A DNA stretch of 64,000 bases, from the NCBI RefSeq assembly GCF_000763575.1, contig NZ_CP009170.1, positions 1,553,501 through 1,617,500 on the forward strand, in the 5' to 3' direction. A program made the position numbers and the translations under genes. Source of the DNA: Thermoanaerobacter kivui. GTDB taxonomy: Bacteria; Bacillota; Thermoanaerobacteria; Thermoanaerobacterales; Thermoanaerobacteraceae. Of the stretch, positions 12,638-21,207 are shown in pieces; position 1 is the stretch's first letter; every line of letters starts with the position of its first letter. The notes below the pieces were generated by a model. That model did no database searches. It was not told where the DNA came from and saw only the letters and a program-made list of their open reading frames with translations.

Positions 12638-13279
12638 TTAATTTTTTATTCCCTTAAAATATAAACACAAATGGTTTACAGGACAACTGTCACATTTTGG
12701 CTTTCTGGCTGTACATAGATTCCTTCCATGATGTATGAGAAGATGGTGAGACAAAGACCATAAGTCATCGGGTATTATTTCCATCAGCTGTTCTTCTGTC
12801 GTAAAAACATCTGTGCTATCAGCAAGCCCTATGCGATTGGAAACCCTAAAAACATGGGTATCTACTGCTATCGCCTGCTTTGAAAAAGCATTGCTCAAAA
12901 CCACATTTGCAGTTTTTCTCCCAACACCTGGTAAACTCATCAGCTCCTCCAAAGTGTCAGGCACCCTGCCATCGTATTTTTCACACAAAATCCTACAAGT
13001 TTCCAATATGCTTTTAGACTTGTTTCTATACAATCCACACTCCCTTATTTCCTCTTGAAGTTCTTCAGGAGTGAGTTTCAAAAAATCTCCGGGAGTTTTG
13101 TACTTCTTAAAAAGCCTATCTGTAATTATGTTGACCTTTTTGTCTGTACACTGCGCTGATAAAATTGTGGCGATTAAAAGTTCAAAAGGATTTGTAAACT
13201 TAAGACCAGATTTAGCATTAGGATATGTTTCTTTTAATATTTCTATAACTTTTAAAGCTTCATCCTTTGTTATTCTCAA
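12638..13279 (-). CDS. nth: Endonuclease III
   Basis: A 213-aa base-excision DNA glycosylase/AP lyase for oxidised pyrimidines. Visible: helix-hairpin-helix LPGVGRKTANVVL with the catalytic lysine, the catalytic aspartate in VDTHVFRVSNR, and the C-terminal [4Fe-4S] loop with four cysteines around CTARKPKCDSCPVNHLC. Translation appears to start at TTG (13279) behind AAAGGGGGAT, overlapping the last 20 bases of queG, which implies translational coupling. Confidence 0.95.
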   Translation of the reverse strand: MRITKDEALKVIEILKETYPNAKSGLKFTNPFELLIATILSAQCTDKKVNIITDRLFKKYKTPGDFLKLTPEELQEEIRECGLYRNKSKSILETCRILCEKYDGRVPDTLEELMSLPGVGRKTANVVLSNAFSKQAIAVDTHVFRVSNRIGLADSTDVFTTEEQLMEIIPDDLWSLSHHLLIHHGRNLCTARKPKCDSCPVNHLCLYFKGIKN

Positions 13280-14402
13280 TTTTATCCCCCTTTAATTTAT
13301 TTAATGCTTCTATCATCATTTTCTTTGCCATTTCATCCTTTTCTTTAAGTAAGGCATCTTCTATTTCACTTAAAATCTCTTTTTCACATAAATGGGAAAG
13401 AGCCCATGCACTATATCCTCTCAAAAGAGGACTTTGTGACTTTAACAAGTTTTTTATAGGCTCTATACAACTTTTTTCCTTTGTATTGACACAAGCAATT
13501 ATAGCATTTCTTATTATAATACTTTTTCCCCTCCAAGAGGAAGAAGTTGGTCCAAAAATTTCTGCAAATTCCTTTTTTGACATATTTAAAATTTCTATTA
13601 AGTCATGTCTTGGCAGTAACTTATCCGGTACAAATTCTGGCCTTACTACCTTTTTTGCTCTTTTATTAAAAGGACACACTTGCTGGCAAGTATCACAGCC
13701 ATATATTCTTCTGCCCATTTTTTTAGCTATTTTTTCTTCTATTTTGCCTTTTTTGACTGTAATATAAGACAAACATTTATTGGTATCTATTATATAAGGT
13801 TCAGCTATAGCATTTGTAGGACAAGCTTTTATACACAAATTACAATCCCCACATTTAGTTTTTTGCGGTGCATCCGGCTCAAAATATTTGTTTATGAGTA
13901 TTTCTCCTAAAAAAATATATGAACCATATTCATCGTTTATTATAAGTCCATTTTTCCCAAACCACCCTATCCCTGCATGGTAGGCAATTTCTCTTTCTAA
14001 AAGCGGGTTATTGTCCACTAAACATACTGTTTTTACTTCTTGGCATTTTGATTTTATAAATTCAGAAAGTTTTTCCATCTTCTCTTTTAAAACCTTATGA
14101 TAGTCAATCCCCCAGCTGCTTCTTGAAATTATTCCATAACTTCTATTGCTATGTCTAATATCGTAGTCTACATTATATGAAACGGCTATTGTTATGATTG
14201 ACTTAACTTCAGGCAAAATAAATTCAGGAGAGATTCTTTTTAAAACATCTCTCTCCTCGATAGAACAGCTCAAACCCAATGCCTCTCTTTCTTTTAAACG
14301 CTCTTGGTCTTCTTTGAGGCAATCGGGTTTTGCAAAACCGACAAGGTCAATCCCAATTTCACGGGCAAAATCTCTTATCTGTTCCTTAGTTATGCACTCC
14401 AC
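13260..14402 (-). CDS. queG: Epoxyqueuosine reductase
   Basis: A 380-aa cobalamin-dependent iron-sulfur enzyme for the last step of queuosine synthesis in tRNA. An N-terminal reductase-like domain with DUF1730 features precedes two [4Fe-4S] motifs (CGDCNLCIKACP and CDTCQQVCP, about residues 185-250) and C-terminal HEAT-like repeats. The GTG start overlaps the lon stop by one base (TAGTG), so the two are coupled. It is a B12 user in a genome with a B12-riboswitch cluster. Confidence 0.92.
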   Translation of the reverse strand: MECITKEQIRDFAREIGIDLVGFAKPDCLKEDQERLKEREALGLSCSIEERDVLKRISPEFILPEVKSIITIAVSYNVDYDIRHSNRSYGIISRSSWGIDYHKVLKEKMEKLSEFIKSKCQEVKTVCLVDNNPLLEREIAYHAGIGWFGKNGLIINDEYGSYIFLGEILINKYFEPDAPQKTKCGDCNLCIKACPTNAIAEPYIIDTNKCLSYITVKKGKIEEKIAKKMGRRIYGCDTCQQVCPFNKRAKKVVRPEFVPDKLLPRHDLIEILNMSKKEFAEIFGPTSSSWRGKSIIIRNAIIACVNTKEKSCIEPIKNLLKSQSPLLRGYSAWALSHLCEKEILSEIEDALLKEKDEMAKKMMIEALNKLKGDKIENNKG

Positions 14403-16762
14403 TATTTATCCCCTTTATCTTGTTTTTTATTGGATAGTAACTCGTAATAAGACTTTAATTTTTTGTAGACTCTGTCATAGATTTCTTCAAAGCTTTTACC
14501 TGTTAAAATTTCTATTCCCTCTTCCACTGTTTTTACACTGTAAATATGGAAAAGCCCTTCTCTTACTGCATTTATTACTTCATCGTTTAAAACCAAATTA
14601 TCCACGTTTTGATGAGGGATTATCACTCCTTGATTTCCTGTCAAACCTTTTTGCTTGCATATTTTATAGAATCCTTCTATTTTATGAGTTACTCCTCCAA
14701 CTGGTTGTATTTCGCCAAATTGATTGACTGAACCTGTTACAGCAATCCCTTGCTTTATGGGAATTTCTGCAAGGCTTGAAAGGAAGGCATAAAGTTCTGT
14801 ACTGGAAGCACTATCTCCTTCTACTCCTTCATAGGACTGTTCAAAAACGATTCTAGCAGAGAGGGTCAAAGGGAAATCTTTTGCAAACTTACTCCCTAAA
14901 TAACCTGTCAATATCATAACTCCTTTGTCGTGTATTCTACCACTCATTTTTGATTCTCTTTCAATATTTACAACCCCTTCTTCCCCTGGGTATGTGGTGA
15001 CAGTTATCCTTGAAGGCTTACCAAATTCATAATCCCCTAAATTTATAACAGCTAATCCATTGACAACTCCTACTCTCTCTCCCTCAACATCAACAAGATA
15101 TATGTCCCTTTTGAAATATTCTAAAACTTTTTCTTCTAGCTTATTTACCCTCTTTATTTTTTCTTCTATAGCCTTTTTAACATGGACTCCTGTAACTACT
15201 TGACTTCCTTCCAAACCTGCCCAGGCATCTGCCTCATACAATACTTCCACAATTTCGTTAAAGCGGGTAGTTAATTTGTCCTGGTCCTCAGAAAGTCTAG
15301 TACTATACTCTATAACTTTTGCAACACCTTCCCTGTCAAAGGGCTTTAAATTGTTTTCTACACAGTGGGTCTTTATAAAAGAAGCCATATTTTTCATATT
15401 TTCTTCATTTAGCTCCATCTCTTCGTTAAAATCTACTTTTATTTTAAAAAGTTTGCTAAAGTCCTCATCATAATTGTAAAGCAAATAGTAAAGATAAGGG
15501 GTACCTATTAAAATCACCTTTACATCCAACTTTATAGGCTCTGGTTTTAAAGAAGAAATTGACAAAAATCCATATTGAGAAGATATATTTTCAATTATAA
15601 TTTTTTCCGTCTTTAAAGACCTTTTTAAAGCATCCCAAGCATAAGCATAAGATAACAGATCTTTTGCTTGCAAAATTAAATAACCGCCATTTGCTCTATG
15701 TAATGCTCCAGCTTTTATTTTAGTAAAGTCCGTTGTAGCAACTCCAAAGTCACTTTCGTATTCTATACTTCCTATTATGTTATTATAGTTAGGATTATAC
15801 TCAAACACAACTGGAGCACCGTCAGTATTGCTATTGTCTACAAGCAAATTAACCATGTACTTTTTTAAAAAGGCTTTTTCTTTCCTCATCAAAAGAGGAA
15901 ATGGCATATCTTCTCCATCAGTACTCTTAAAACTTCCAATATTTTCTAAGATGTCCTTTTTGACGCTTTCTAAATATTTTAGCACACTTTCATTTACTTT
16001 ATATCTCCCCTTTAAATCCTCAATCAAATGACCTACAGCAAAGAGACCTATATTATTGTCCAAATTTTTAATTTCATCTCTCGCTTGTTTGTCAATAGAT
16101 TGTATTTCCTTCCATATTTGAAGAGCTTTTACTTCAAATTCTGCAGCTCTTTTTTCAATTTCCTTTCTTACTTCTTCATCTAACTGTTGAAACTCTTCTT
16201 GACTTATTTGCCTTCCTTCTATAACAGGAATGCTTATAATACCTGTGCGAGTATCTTTTAAGACAAATCCAAAACTTTTTGCAAGCGTATTTAATTCTTC
16301 CATTAGCTCACTCTTTTTTTCTTGGTATTTCTTTATTATCTCACTCTTTTGCATATCATAAGAATCCGATTCAAAAGCTTTAGGTATATCCCTTTGGAGT
16401 TGTTCCACAAAATCCTCCATGTCTTTTTTGAATTGCTTGCCCATTCCAGCTGGTAATTCAATCGCTATTGGCTGAGCAGGTTTTTCAAAATTATATACAT
16501 AAACCCAATCATTTGGCCTTTCTTCCGTTCTTGCAATCTTCTTTATGTAACTGGAGGCAAAACTAGTTTTACCAGTTCCAGTTATTCCTGTTATAAATAT
16601 GTTGTAACCTTTCTGTTTTATTTTAATTCCAAATTCCATTGCCTTTTTCGCTCTGTCTTGTCCTATTATTCCTTCTAATGGAGGGATTTCTTCAGTTGTG
16701 TCAAAATCAAAAACTTCTGGATTTACATATCTTTTTAATCTGTTAAAACTCAACTTTCCCAT
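14402..16762 (-). CDS. Lon-like ATP-dependent protease (LonB/COG1067 type)
   Basis: A 786-aa protein. An N-terminal AAA+ part carries Walker A GITGTGKTS near residue 60, then a long helical coiled insertion (about 130-260) and the rest of the ATPase. The C-terminal S16 peptidase domain has the catalytic serine in GDSASSTELYAF and the lysine in GGVTHKIEG. It lacks the N-terminal LAN domain of bacterial LonA, matching the LonB-like class. I take ATG 16762 as the start. Overlapping stop and start codons link it to queG. Confidence 0.88.
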   Translation of the reverse strand: MGKLSFNRLKRYVNPEVFDFDTTEEIPPLEGIIGQDRAKKAMEFGIKIKQKGYNIFITGITGTGKTSFASSYIKKIARTEERPNDWVYVYNFEKPAQPIAIELPAGMGKQFKKDMEDFVEQLQRDIPKAFESDSYDMQKSEIIKKYQEKKSELMEELNTLAKSFGFVLKDTRTGIISIPVIEGRQISQEEFQQLDEEVRKEIEKRAAEFEVKALQIWKEIQSIDKQARDEIKNLDNNIGLFAVGHLIEDLKGRYKVNESVLKYLESVKKDILENIGSFKSTDGEDMPFPLLMRKEKAFLKKYMVNLLVDNSNTDGAPVVFEYNPNYNNIIGSIEYESDFGVATTDFTKIKAGALHRANGGYLILQAKDLLSYAYAWDALKRSLKTEKIIIENISSQYGFLSISSLKPEPIKLDVKVILIGTPYLYYLLYNYDEDFSKLFKIKVDFNEEMELNEENMKNMASFIKTHCVENNLKPFDREGVAKVIEYSTRLSEDQDKLTTRFNEIVEVLYEADAWAGLEGSQVVTGVHVKKAIEEKIKRVNKLEEKVLEYFKRDIYLVDVEGERVGVVNGLAVINLGDYEFGKPSRITVTTYPGEEGVVNIERESKMSGRIHDKGVMILTGYLGSKFAKDFPLTLSARIVFEQSYEGVEGDSASSTELYAFLSSLAEIPIKQGIAVTGSVNQFGEIQPVGGVTHKIEGFYKICKQKGLTGNQGVIIPHQNVDNLVLNDEVINAVREGLFHIYSVKTVEEGIEILTGKSFEEIYDRVYKKLKSYYELLSNKKQDKGDK

Positions 16763-16837
16763 AACAACACCCACCCAATCTTTTTAATAATAATTATTCG
16801 CCAACAAATCAATTTTTCCTCTTTTTACACAAAGAAT

Positions 16838-16872
16838 AAATTTTGGCTGAAGGATAGTCCTCCAGCCAATTA
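16838..16872 (-). terminator. Terminator after the spore-protein gene
   Basis: Minus strand TTGGCTGGAGGA, CTA, TCCTTCAGCCAA followed by AATTTATTC. One mismatch pair in the stem; it overlaps the stop of the SASP gene. Confidence 0.65.
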
Positions 16873-17097
16873 ATCTTCTTCATCAATTTTTCCGTCTCTT
16901 TCATCCATTTCTTTTTCTGCAAATTTTATCATTTTCTTTACCATGTTTCCTCCTATTTTACCCACTTCTCTTGTAGTCATGTTTTCCCATCCGCGTTTTT
17001 CAATATCATCATCTAAATTAAGCTCTTCAGCAGCTTCTTGCTTCAAAGAATCTAACTCATCCTCAGCTTTAGGGTATAACTTTTTTCTTTTCCCCAT
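16870..17097 (-). CDS. Small acid-soluble spore protein, alpha/beta-type (divergent)
   Basis: A 75-aa charged protein. LKQEAAEELNL resembles the first SASP helix, and TTREVGKIGGNMVKKMIKFA resembles the second, with its conserved GGxMVKxMI pattern. Alpha/beta SASPs coat DNA in dormant spores and are degraded by GPR during germination. A very acidic C-terminal tail and a basic N-terminus are unusual for the classical family, so it may be an SspF/Tlp-like divergent member. A GGAGGG site precedes ATG. It supports a spore-forming host. Confidence 0.75.
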   Translation of the reverse strand: MGKRKKLYPKAEDELDSLKQEAAEELNLDDDIEKRGWENMTTREVGKIGGNMVKKMIKFAEKEMDERDGKIDEED

Positions 17098-17161
17098 AAA
17101 AACCCTCCATATTTCGTTTTATCAATATTTTCCCCTAAAGCTTCTTTAAAAATGTATGAAA

Positions 17162-17184
17162 AAACCCGGAAAAATCCGGGTTAT
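17162..17184 (-). terminator. Terminator of ferredoxin gene
   Basis: Minus strand AACCCGGATTTTTCCGGGTT followed by T residues, directly after the ferredoxin stop. Confidence 0.85.
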
Positions 17185-17369
17185 TCTTCTTTTATTGCCT
17201 CTGTAGGACAAGAGCTCATTGCATCTTGCACACAATCTTCTAAATCTGCTGGAACTTCATCTACAATTGCATGGGATTTCCCTTCATCATTCCAGTCAAA
17301 AACATCTGGGCACATGTCTATACAAACCCCACAAGCTATGCATTCGTCTTGGTCGACATAAACTTTCAT
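17181..17369 (-). CDS. [4Fe-4S] ferredoxin, single-cluster type
   Basis: A 62-aa small acidic ferredoxin. The first motif CIACGVCIDMCP supplies three cluster ligands; the fourth is the cysteine before Pro in SSCPTEAI. CVQDAM provides an additional cysteine, as in Thermotoga-type ferredoxins, where it can form a disulfide. It carries low-potential electrons, for example for hydrogenases or radical SAM enzymes. GGAGG precedes ATG; the gene appears monocistronic with its own terminator. Confidence 0.93.
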   Translation of the reverse strand: MKVYVDQDECIACGVCIDMCPDVFDWNDEGKSHAIVDEVPADLEDCVQDAMSSCPTEAIKEE

Positions 17370-17476
17370 ACCATTACCTCCTAATCTTTTTATGTAAAAT
17401 TTTACACATACATTATATCATTAACCTTCCATTGCTTCAATAGTTTTCAACTTTCTCTTTGAAAATATGCAAAAAA

Positions 17477-17495
17477 ATAAGGCATATAGCCTTAT
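17477..17495 (-). terminator. Terminator of the HTH-membrane gene
   Basis: A 7-bp stem ATAAGGC/GCCTTAT with 5-nt loop followed by a run of seven T on the minus strand, overlapping the stop codon. Confidence 0.75.
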
Positions 17496-18148
17496 ACAAT
17501 TGCAAGGAGTTCTCTCAAAAAGTTATTGAGTAAATTGACATCTTGCGAATTCAGTTTATTTAAATTGATATAAAACTTTTGAATGTTTTCAGCTAATTTT
17601 TTGTCTATATCGCTCTTTATTTTAGTGTACAACAAAACACCTAAGACTGTTCCCACAAATAAAATTAAGGAAGAAGTAGGATTAACAGAGGCCAGCAAAT
17701 TTTCTATACTCTCCATGGAAAGGCCTCCCGCCATCCTAAGTTTTAGTAAAAATGCAGTAATAGCATATGCACAAAATTCTATAGGCTTAGTAGCCTGAAA
17801 CATCTCATTTAATATTTCCTCAAGAGAATTAGGCTTACTATTTTTTACTTTTTTAATCAAAGTATCTCTTAGGGAATTCCATTCATCTTTATTCGCTTTT
17901 TTAAATATTTCATAAGCTTTTTCTGTTGGTAGAAATCTTAAAGTAGATCTTCCTTGGCTTTTTTCCTCCCCAAGGTAATACTCGGTCTTAACAAAATCAC
18001 CTTTCTCTAATTCCCTTAAAATATCATAAGCTGTCCATTTGCTAATTTTCATTGCCTGCGCCACATCCGTATAGTGAACAGGCTCACCTTTTGAATCATA
18101 AAGTTCAATTAGTGTCTTTAAAAATTCCACCCTCCTATTTGTTAGCAT
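17492..18148 (-). CDS. Winged-helix protein with a C-terminal membrane segment
   Basis: A 218-aa protein. Residues about 1-75 form a winged helix (YTDVAQAMKISKWTAYDILRE) with a basic wing. Residues about 140-165 (SSLILFVGTVLGVLLYTKI) form one hydrophobic helix, followed by a helical amphipathic tail. The layout suggests a membrane-associated transcription factor. It lies 56 bp downstream of a radical SAM gene on the same strand, so the two are probably cotranscribed. I do not recognise a named family. Regulation of membrane composition by the pair is a guess from the topology. Confidence 0.75.
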   Translation of the reverse strand: MLTNRRVEFLKTLIELYDSKGEPVHYTDVAQAMKISKWTAYDILRELEKGDFVKTEYYLGEEKSQGRSTLRFLPTEKAYEIFKKANKDEWNSLRDTLIKKVKNSKPNSLEEILNEMFQATKPIEFCAYAITAFLLKLRMAGGLSMESIENLLASVNPTSSLILFVGTVLGVLLYTKIKSDIDKKLAENIQKFYINLNKLNSQDVNLLNNFLRELLAIV

Positions 18149-18204
18149 TTCAACACCCCATTAAGTAATACTATCTAAATTTATAGGGGATTTTAATATT
18201 TATG

Positions 18205-19548
18205 TCAAGCCTCTTTTTTCATTGCCATCTTTTTCTCCCAAATCTCGTCCGCTACTTTACCCCAATTATCTGCTACTACTCTTAAATCATCGTAGAGGTT
18301 TTTGATGTGAGAGGCTTCACTAGCTTCTGTGTGTTTTGCTTTTGATTCTCTAACTATTTCTAAAAGTTTTTCTGGATTGTCAATAAGTGGACATGGTCTT
18401 AGATGATTTAGATTAAATGGCTGCCTTTTTCTATAGCTTTTCATAATAGGTGACTGTAATGCTTCTAATAAACTTACTTCATTTATATTTACATTAGAAT
18501 AATGAATAAAAGCACAAGGCTCAACTTCTCCTGCTGCATTTATGTGCAAATACCTCCTTCCTCCTGCAATACATCCTCCACTGTATTCGCCATCATTCCA
18601 GAAATCAATTGCAAAAAGTTCCTTTCTAGCCCTTATATAATTTATCCTCTCGTACATGTATTTTCTTTGCTCAGGTGTTACCATAAAACTTATATCAGGG
18701 TCTCTACCTATAGGAATATAAGTAAAATACCAAGCAAAAGCTGCTCCTTTATCTATCATCATATCTACAAATTCATCACTAGAAATTTCCTCCACATTTG
18801 TTCTCGTATATGTAGCTGAATAGCCAAACAATACTCCATTTTCTCTCATCAAATCCATTGCTCTCATAATTTTATCAAAAGTACCTTCTCCTCGTATTGC
18901 ATCGTTACTTTCTTTGAAACCATTAATACTTACTGCAAAAGTAATATTGCCTACTCTTTTAACTTCTTTTATCATATCTTCGTCGATTAAAGTACCATTG
19001 GTAAACAAGTGGAATACTTGATTTTTATGTCTTTCAGCAAGCTTTATAATATCTTTCATTCTGACAGTAGGCTCTCCGCCAGACAAAACTATAAAATATA
19101 TGCCCAGCTCTTCTGCTTCTGTACATACTCTATCCATCACTTCAAAAGAAAGATTGTGAGATTTGTACTGTCCTGCCCAGCATCCTACACATCTTAAATT
19201 GCAAGCCTCAGTTGGATCCATCAAAATTGCCCACGGAATGTTAATATCTAATTTGTTTTCTAATTCTTTTTGTTTTGGAATTCCTTTCAAGCTAGCATTT
19301 ATAAAGAAATTAACACCTAAAGTTTTTATAATGTTTTTGTCAATATTTTTAAGAAGTTTCATTGCAAATCTATACCAATTGCTGTCTTTGTCATCTAAAA
19401 ATCTCTTCACACTTTCTATTTGCTGTTTATGATTGGGCATTATTGCAATTTTTGACAGAAGATTAGCTATTTTGTCTAAATTTTTCTCTGGGTCTTTTTC
19501 TACATAGTTAATAACAGCACTGATAAGCGGGTCAATCACATTCATCAT
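18205..19548 (-). CDS. Radical SAM protein with SPASM-like C-terminus
   Basis: A 447-aa enzyme. About 110 helical residues precede the radical SAM core: CNLRCVGC binds the [4Fe-4S] cluster and SGGEP binds S-adenosylmethionine. The C-terminal part has extra cysteines (GGCIAG, VEPCAF, LRPCPL) as in auxiliary-cluster enzymes. The C-terminal tail after about residue 390 is charged and helical. The substrate is unknown. Its only operon partner is the membrane-linked winged-helix protein. Thermoanaerobacter makes membrane-spanning C30 lipids by a radical SAM coupling enzyme; this is one unproven candidate. Confidence 0.85.
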   Translation of the reverse strand: MMNVIDPLISAVINYVEKDPEKNLDKIANLLSKIAIMPNHKQQIESVKRFLDDKDSNWYRFAMKLLKNIDKNIIKTLGVNFFINASLKGIPKQKELENKLDINIPWAILMDPTEACNLRCVGCWAGQYKSHNLSFEVMDRVCTEAEELGIYFIVLSGGEPTVRMKDIIKLAERHKNQVFHLFTNGTLIDEDMIKEVKRVGNITFAVSINGFKESNDAIRGEGTFDKIMRAMDLMRENGVLFGYSATYTRTNVEEISSDEFVDMMIDKGAAFAWYFTYIPIGRDPDISFMVTPEQRKYMYERINYIRARKELFAIDFWNDGEYSGGCIAGGRRYLHINAAGEVEPCAFIHYSNVNINEVSLLEALQSPIMKSYRKRQPFNLNHLRPCPLIDNPEKLLEIVRESKAKHTEASEASHIKNLYDDLRVVADNWGKVADEIWEKKMAMKKEA

Positions 19549-19831
19549 AACTCCTCCTCTACTTTATTTTTTATCCCAAAATATCAAACTGACCCAAAAA
19601 ACCAAAATTCCATTTCAAGAACATTATACCACTTTAAAAATAACATTTCAAGTAATATTTATTATATTTTATGCTTACAAGTACTATTTTATTTACCTAA
19701 TTGTACATCCCCTCCAAAAACCATACATCAAAAGGATATGGAGTTTCTATATTCTGAAAAATATATAATTATGAAGTTTTGTGAAAAATTTTTATTTGCA
19801 TAGCTGCTTTTTTCTTTTACTCAACGTATTC

Positions 19832-19942
19832 TTACACTGTTGGTCCTTCAAGCTCCTGATTTAGTTTTTTTAAAGTCAATAATGATACAGTAATACTTTG
19901 CTCCTCAGCTTTCAAAAATTTTGTAATATAATTAATATGCAC
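19832..19942 (-). CDS. Possible 36-aa small protein
   Basis: A GTG codon at 19942 lies 10 nt downstream of a strong GGAGGT and opens a 36-codon frame ending with TAA. The product is mostly helical and charged (FLKAEEQSI, LLTLKKLNQELEG). The ribosome site sits in the loop of a perfect 13-bp inverted repeat (19939-19951 and 19974-19986), and one arm covers the start codon. I do not recognise the protein, and it could be a gene remnant. Confidence 0.35.
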   Translation of the reverse strand: MHINYITKFLKAEEQSITVSLLTLKKLNQELEGPTV

Positions 19943-19994
19943 TTATTCTGATACCTCCTTCCATAGCAGGCATTCAGAATAAGTGCTCTATTTT
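19939..19994. promoter_or_regulatory. 13-bp perfect inverted repeat
   Basis: GCACTTATTCTGA and its exact complement, 22-nt loop. On the plus strand it is followed by CTCTATTTTTTAT and could terminate transcription. On the minus strand it would enclose the ribosome site of the small frame above. Confidence 0.5.
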
Positions 19995-20097
19995 TTATGA
20001 ATGTTTTTTATCCACCCAATATTTATTATAGAATCTAAATTTTCATAACGACAACTCTAGTATAACAGATTAGGCATTGCTTGTTAATACAACCATC

Positions 20098-20760
20098 TTA
20101 ACTCTCTCCTAACAAGTCCACAGTTTCTACAAGAGGCTCAATTGGTAAAACATAAAATCCGAACTCTGTCTCTATTATGGAAGCAGAAACACCATATACT
20201 TCCCTGATATTATTTTCAGTAATAACTTCCTCAGGTTTACCTATAGCGTAAATATACCCATCCTTGAGCATCACCAACTTATCTGCAAATCTTGATGCAA
20301 GATTTAAATCATGGACAACTACTATAACTATACGGCCCTCTGTTTGGGCAATCTTTTTTATTATCTCAAAAACTTCTAATTGATGTCTTATATCAAGGTT
20401 GCTTGTAGGCTCATCAAAAAGAAATATTTCAGGCTGTTGTGCCAGTGCACGTGCCACAAAAACCTTTTGCCTCTGTCCTCCGCTTAATTGATCGAGAGAC
20501 CTTTCTGCCAGTTCTTCTATATCCATAAATTTCATAACTTTTGAGACAATATTAAGATCTTCTTCTGTTACGCCCCATTTTAAATGAGGTTTTCTACCCA
20601 TAAGAACTGTTTCCATTACAGTAAAGGGAAAAATTTCTCTGCTACCCTGGGGTACATATCCCATCGCTTTGGCAAGTTCTTTCAAATCTTTTGATGCAAT
20701 ATCTTTACCGTTTAAATAAACAACACTTTCTTGCGGTTTTAGCAATCGAGCTATACATTA
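20098..20760 (-). pseudogene. Truncated FecE/BtuD-type ABC transporter ATPase
   Basis: The frame encodes the last 215 residues of an iron-siderophore/cobalamin-type ATPase. The Q-loop (GYVPQGSREIFPF), signature LSGGQRQK, Walker B EIFLFDEPTSNLD and switch His VVHDLNLA are present. The first 40 or so residues, including the Walker A P-loop, are missing; the preserved part begins at RLLKPQ. Immediately upstream is a truncated bchI. A deletion between the two removed the ATPase N-terminus and presumably the permease gene. ATP hydrolysis should be abolished. Confidence 0.85.
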
Positions 20761-20762
20761 CA

Positions 20763-20891
20763 TCACTTATGCTTATTGAAGCCTTTTTCTCCTCTTATTA
20801 AAACTCCACCTAATTTGGGATTTATAGCATTTAAAATCAGGGCTTTTTTCATCAATTTTTGCCCAACTATTGCACTGAATGGATAATACAT
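20763..20891 (-). pseudogene. 5' fragment of Mg-chelatase ATPase gene bchI/chlI
   Basis: The 42-codon frame starts at an ATG 9 nt after GAGGAGG and encodes [20 protein letters not shown] and [10 protein letters not shown], the N-terminal AAA+ segment of the BchI/ChlI family ending just before the Walker A loop. It then runs out within six codons. The start signal is intact, so a short peptide may still be made. The matching 3' portion of a bchI is found about 10.7 kb away (31436-31597). Confidence 0.8.
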
Positions 20892-20907
20892 CTTTAAATT
20901 CCTCCTC

Positions 20908-21207
20908 TTATTTTGTAATAATATAGATTTTCCCTGTTTTATTATCTTTGTAAGCTTCTCCAAGTTTTTCTAAATCGCCTTTTCCTTCTATAGCTTGTCC
21001 CTTTATATTCTCACTCTGATTGGTAATTTCTTTGATCTGTACAATCTTCCCTACAATCTTCCCTGGATTCCCGTTGAGCATCAGGGAGATTATCAATCCG
21101 CAAGCAAACACAAGCATCAGGTCGGCAAGATTAACAACATAGGTCATAGGATTAAATTCTTCGCTTTCTGCCTCAAGGCGTGACAAGTTGCTCGTTTTCC
21201 TTTTCAT
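20908..21207 (-). CDS. DUF2149 protein, ExbD/MotB-like stator subunit
   Basis: A 99-aa protein with one transmembrane helix near the N-terminus ([18 protein letters not shown]) carrying a membrane-embedded Asp (about residue 29), the position of the proton-binding Asp of ExbD and MotB. The short C-terminal domain has [13 protein letters not shown]. The gene overlaps the upstream MotA/ExbB gene by 35 bases and begins at ATG 21207 behind AGAGGTG. In methanogens and some bacteria, DUF2149 genes neighbour CobN-like and ExbB-like genes. Stator function is inferred from the pairing. Confidence 0.75.
   Translation of the reverse strand: MKRKTSNLSRLEAESEEFNPMTYVVNLADLMLVFACGLIISLMLNGNPGKIVGKIVQIKEITNQSENIKGQAIEGKGDLEKLGEAYKDNKTGKIYIITK

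Larger units (their letters stand above)
19549..20097. other. 549-bp gene-poor interval
   Basis: Apart from a possible 36-codon reading frame and a 13-bp inverted repeat (listed separately), I see no coding sequence. The DNA is very AT-rich and presumably carries the promoter of the radical SAM gene at its left end. Confidence 0.6.
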
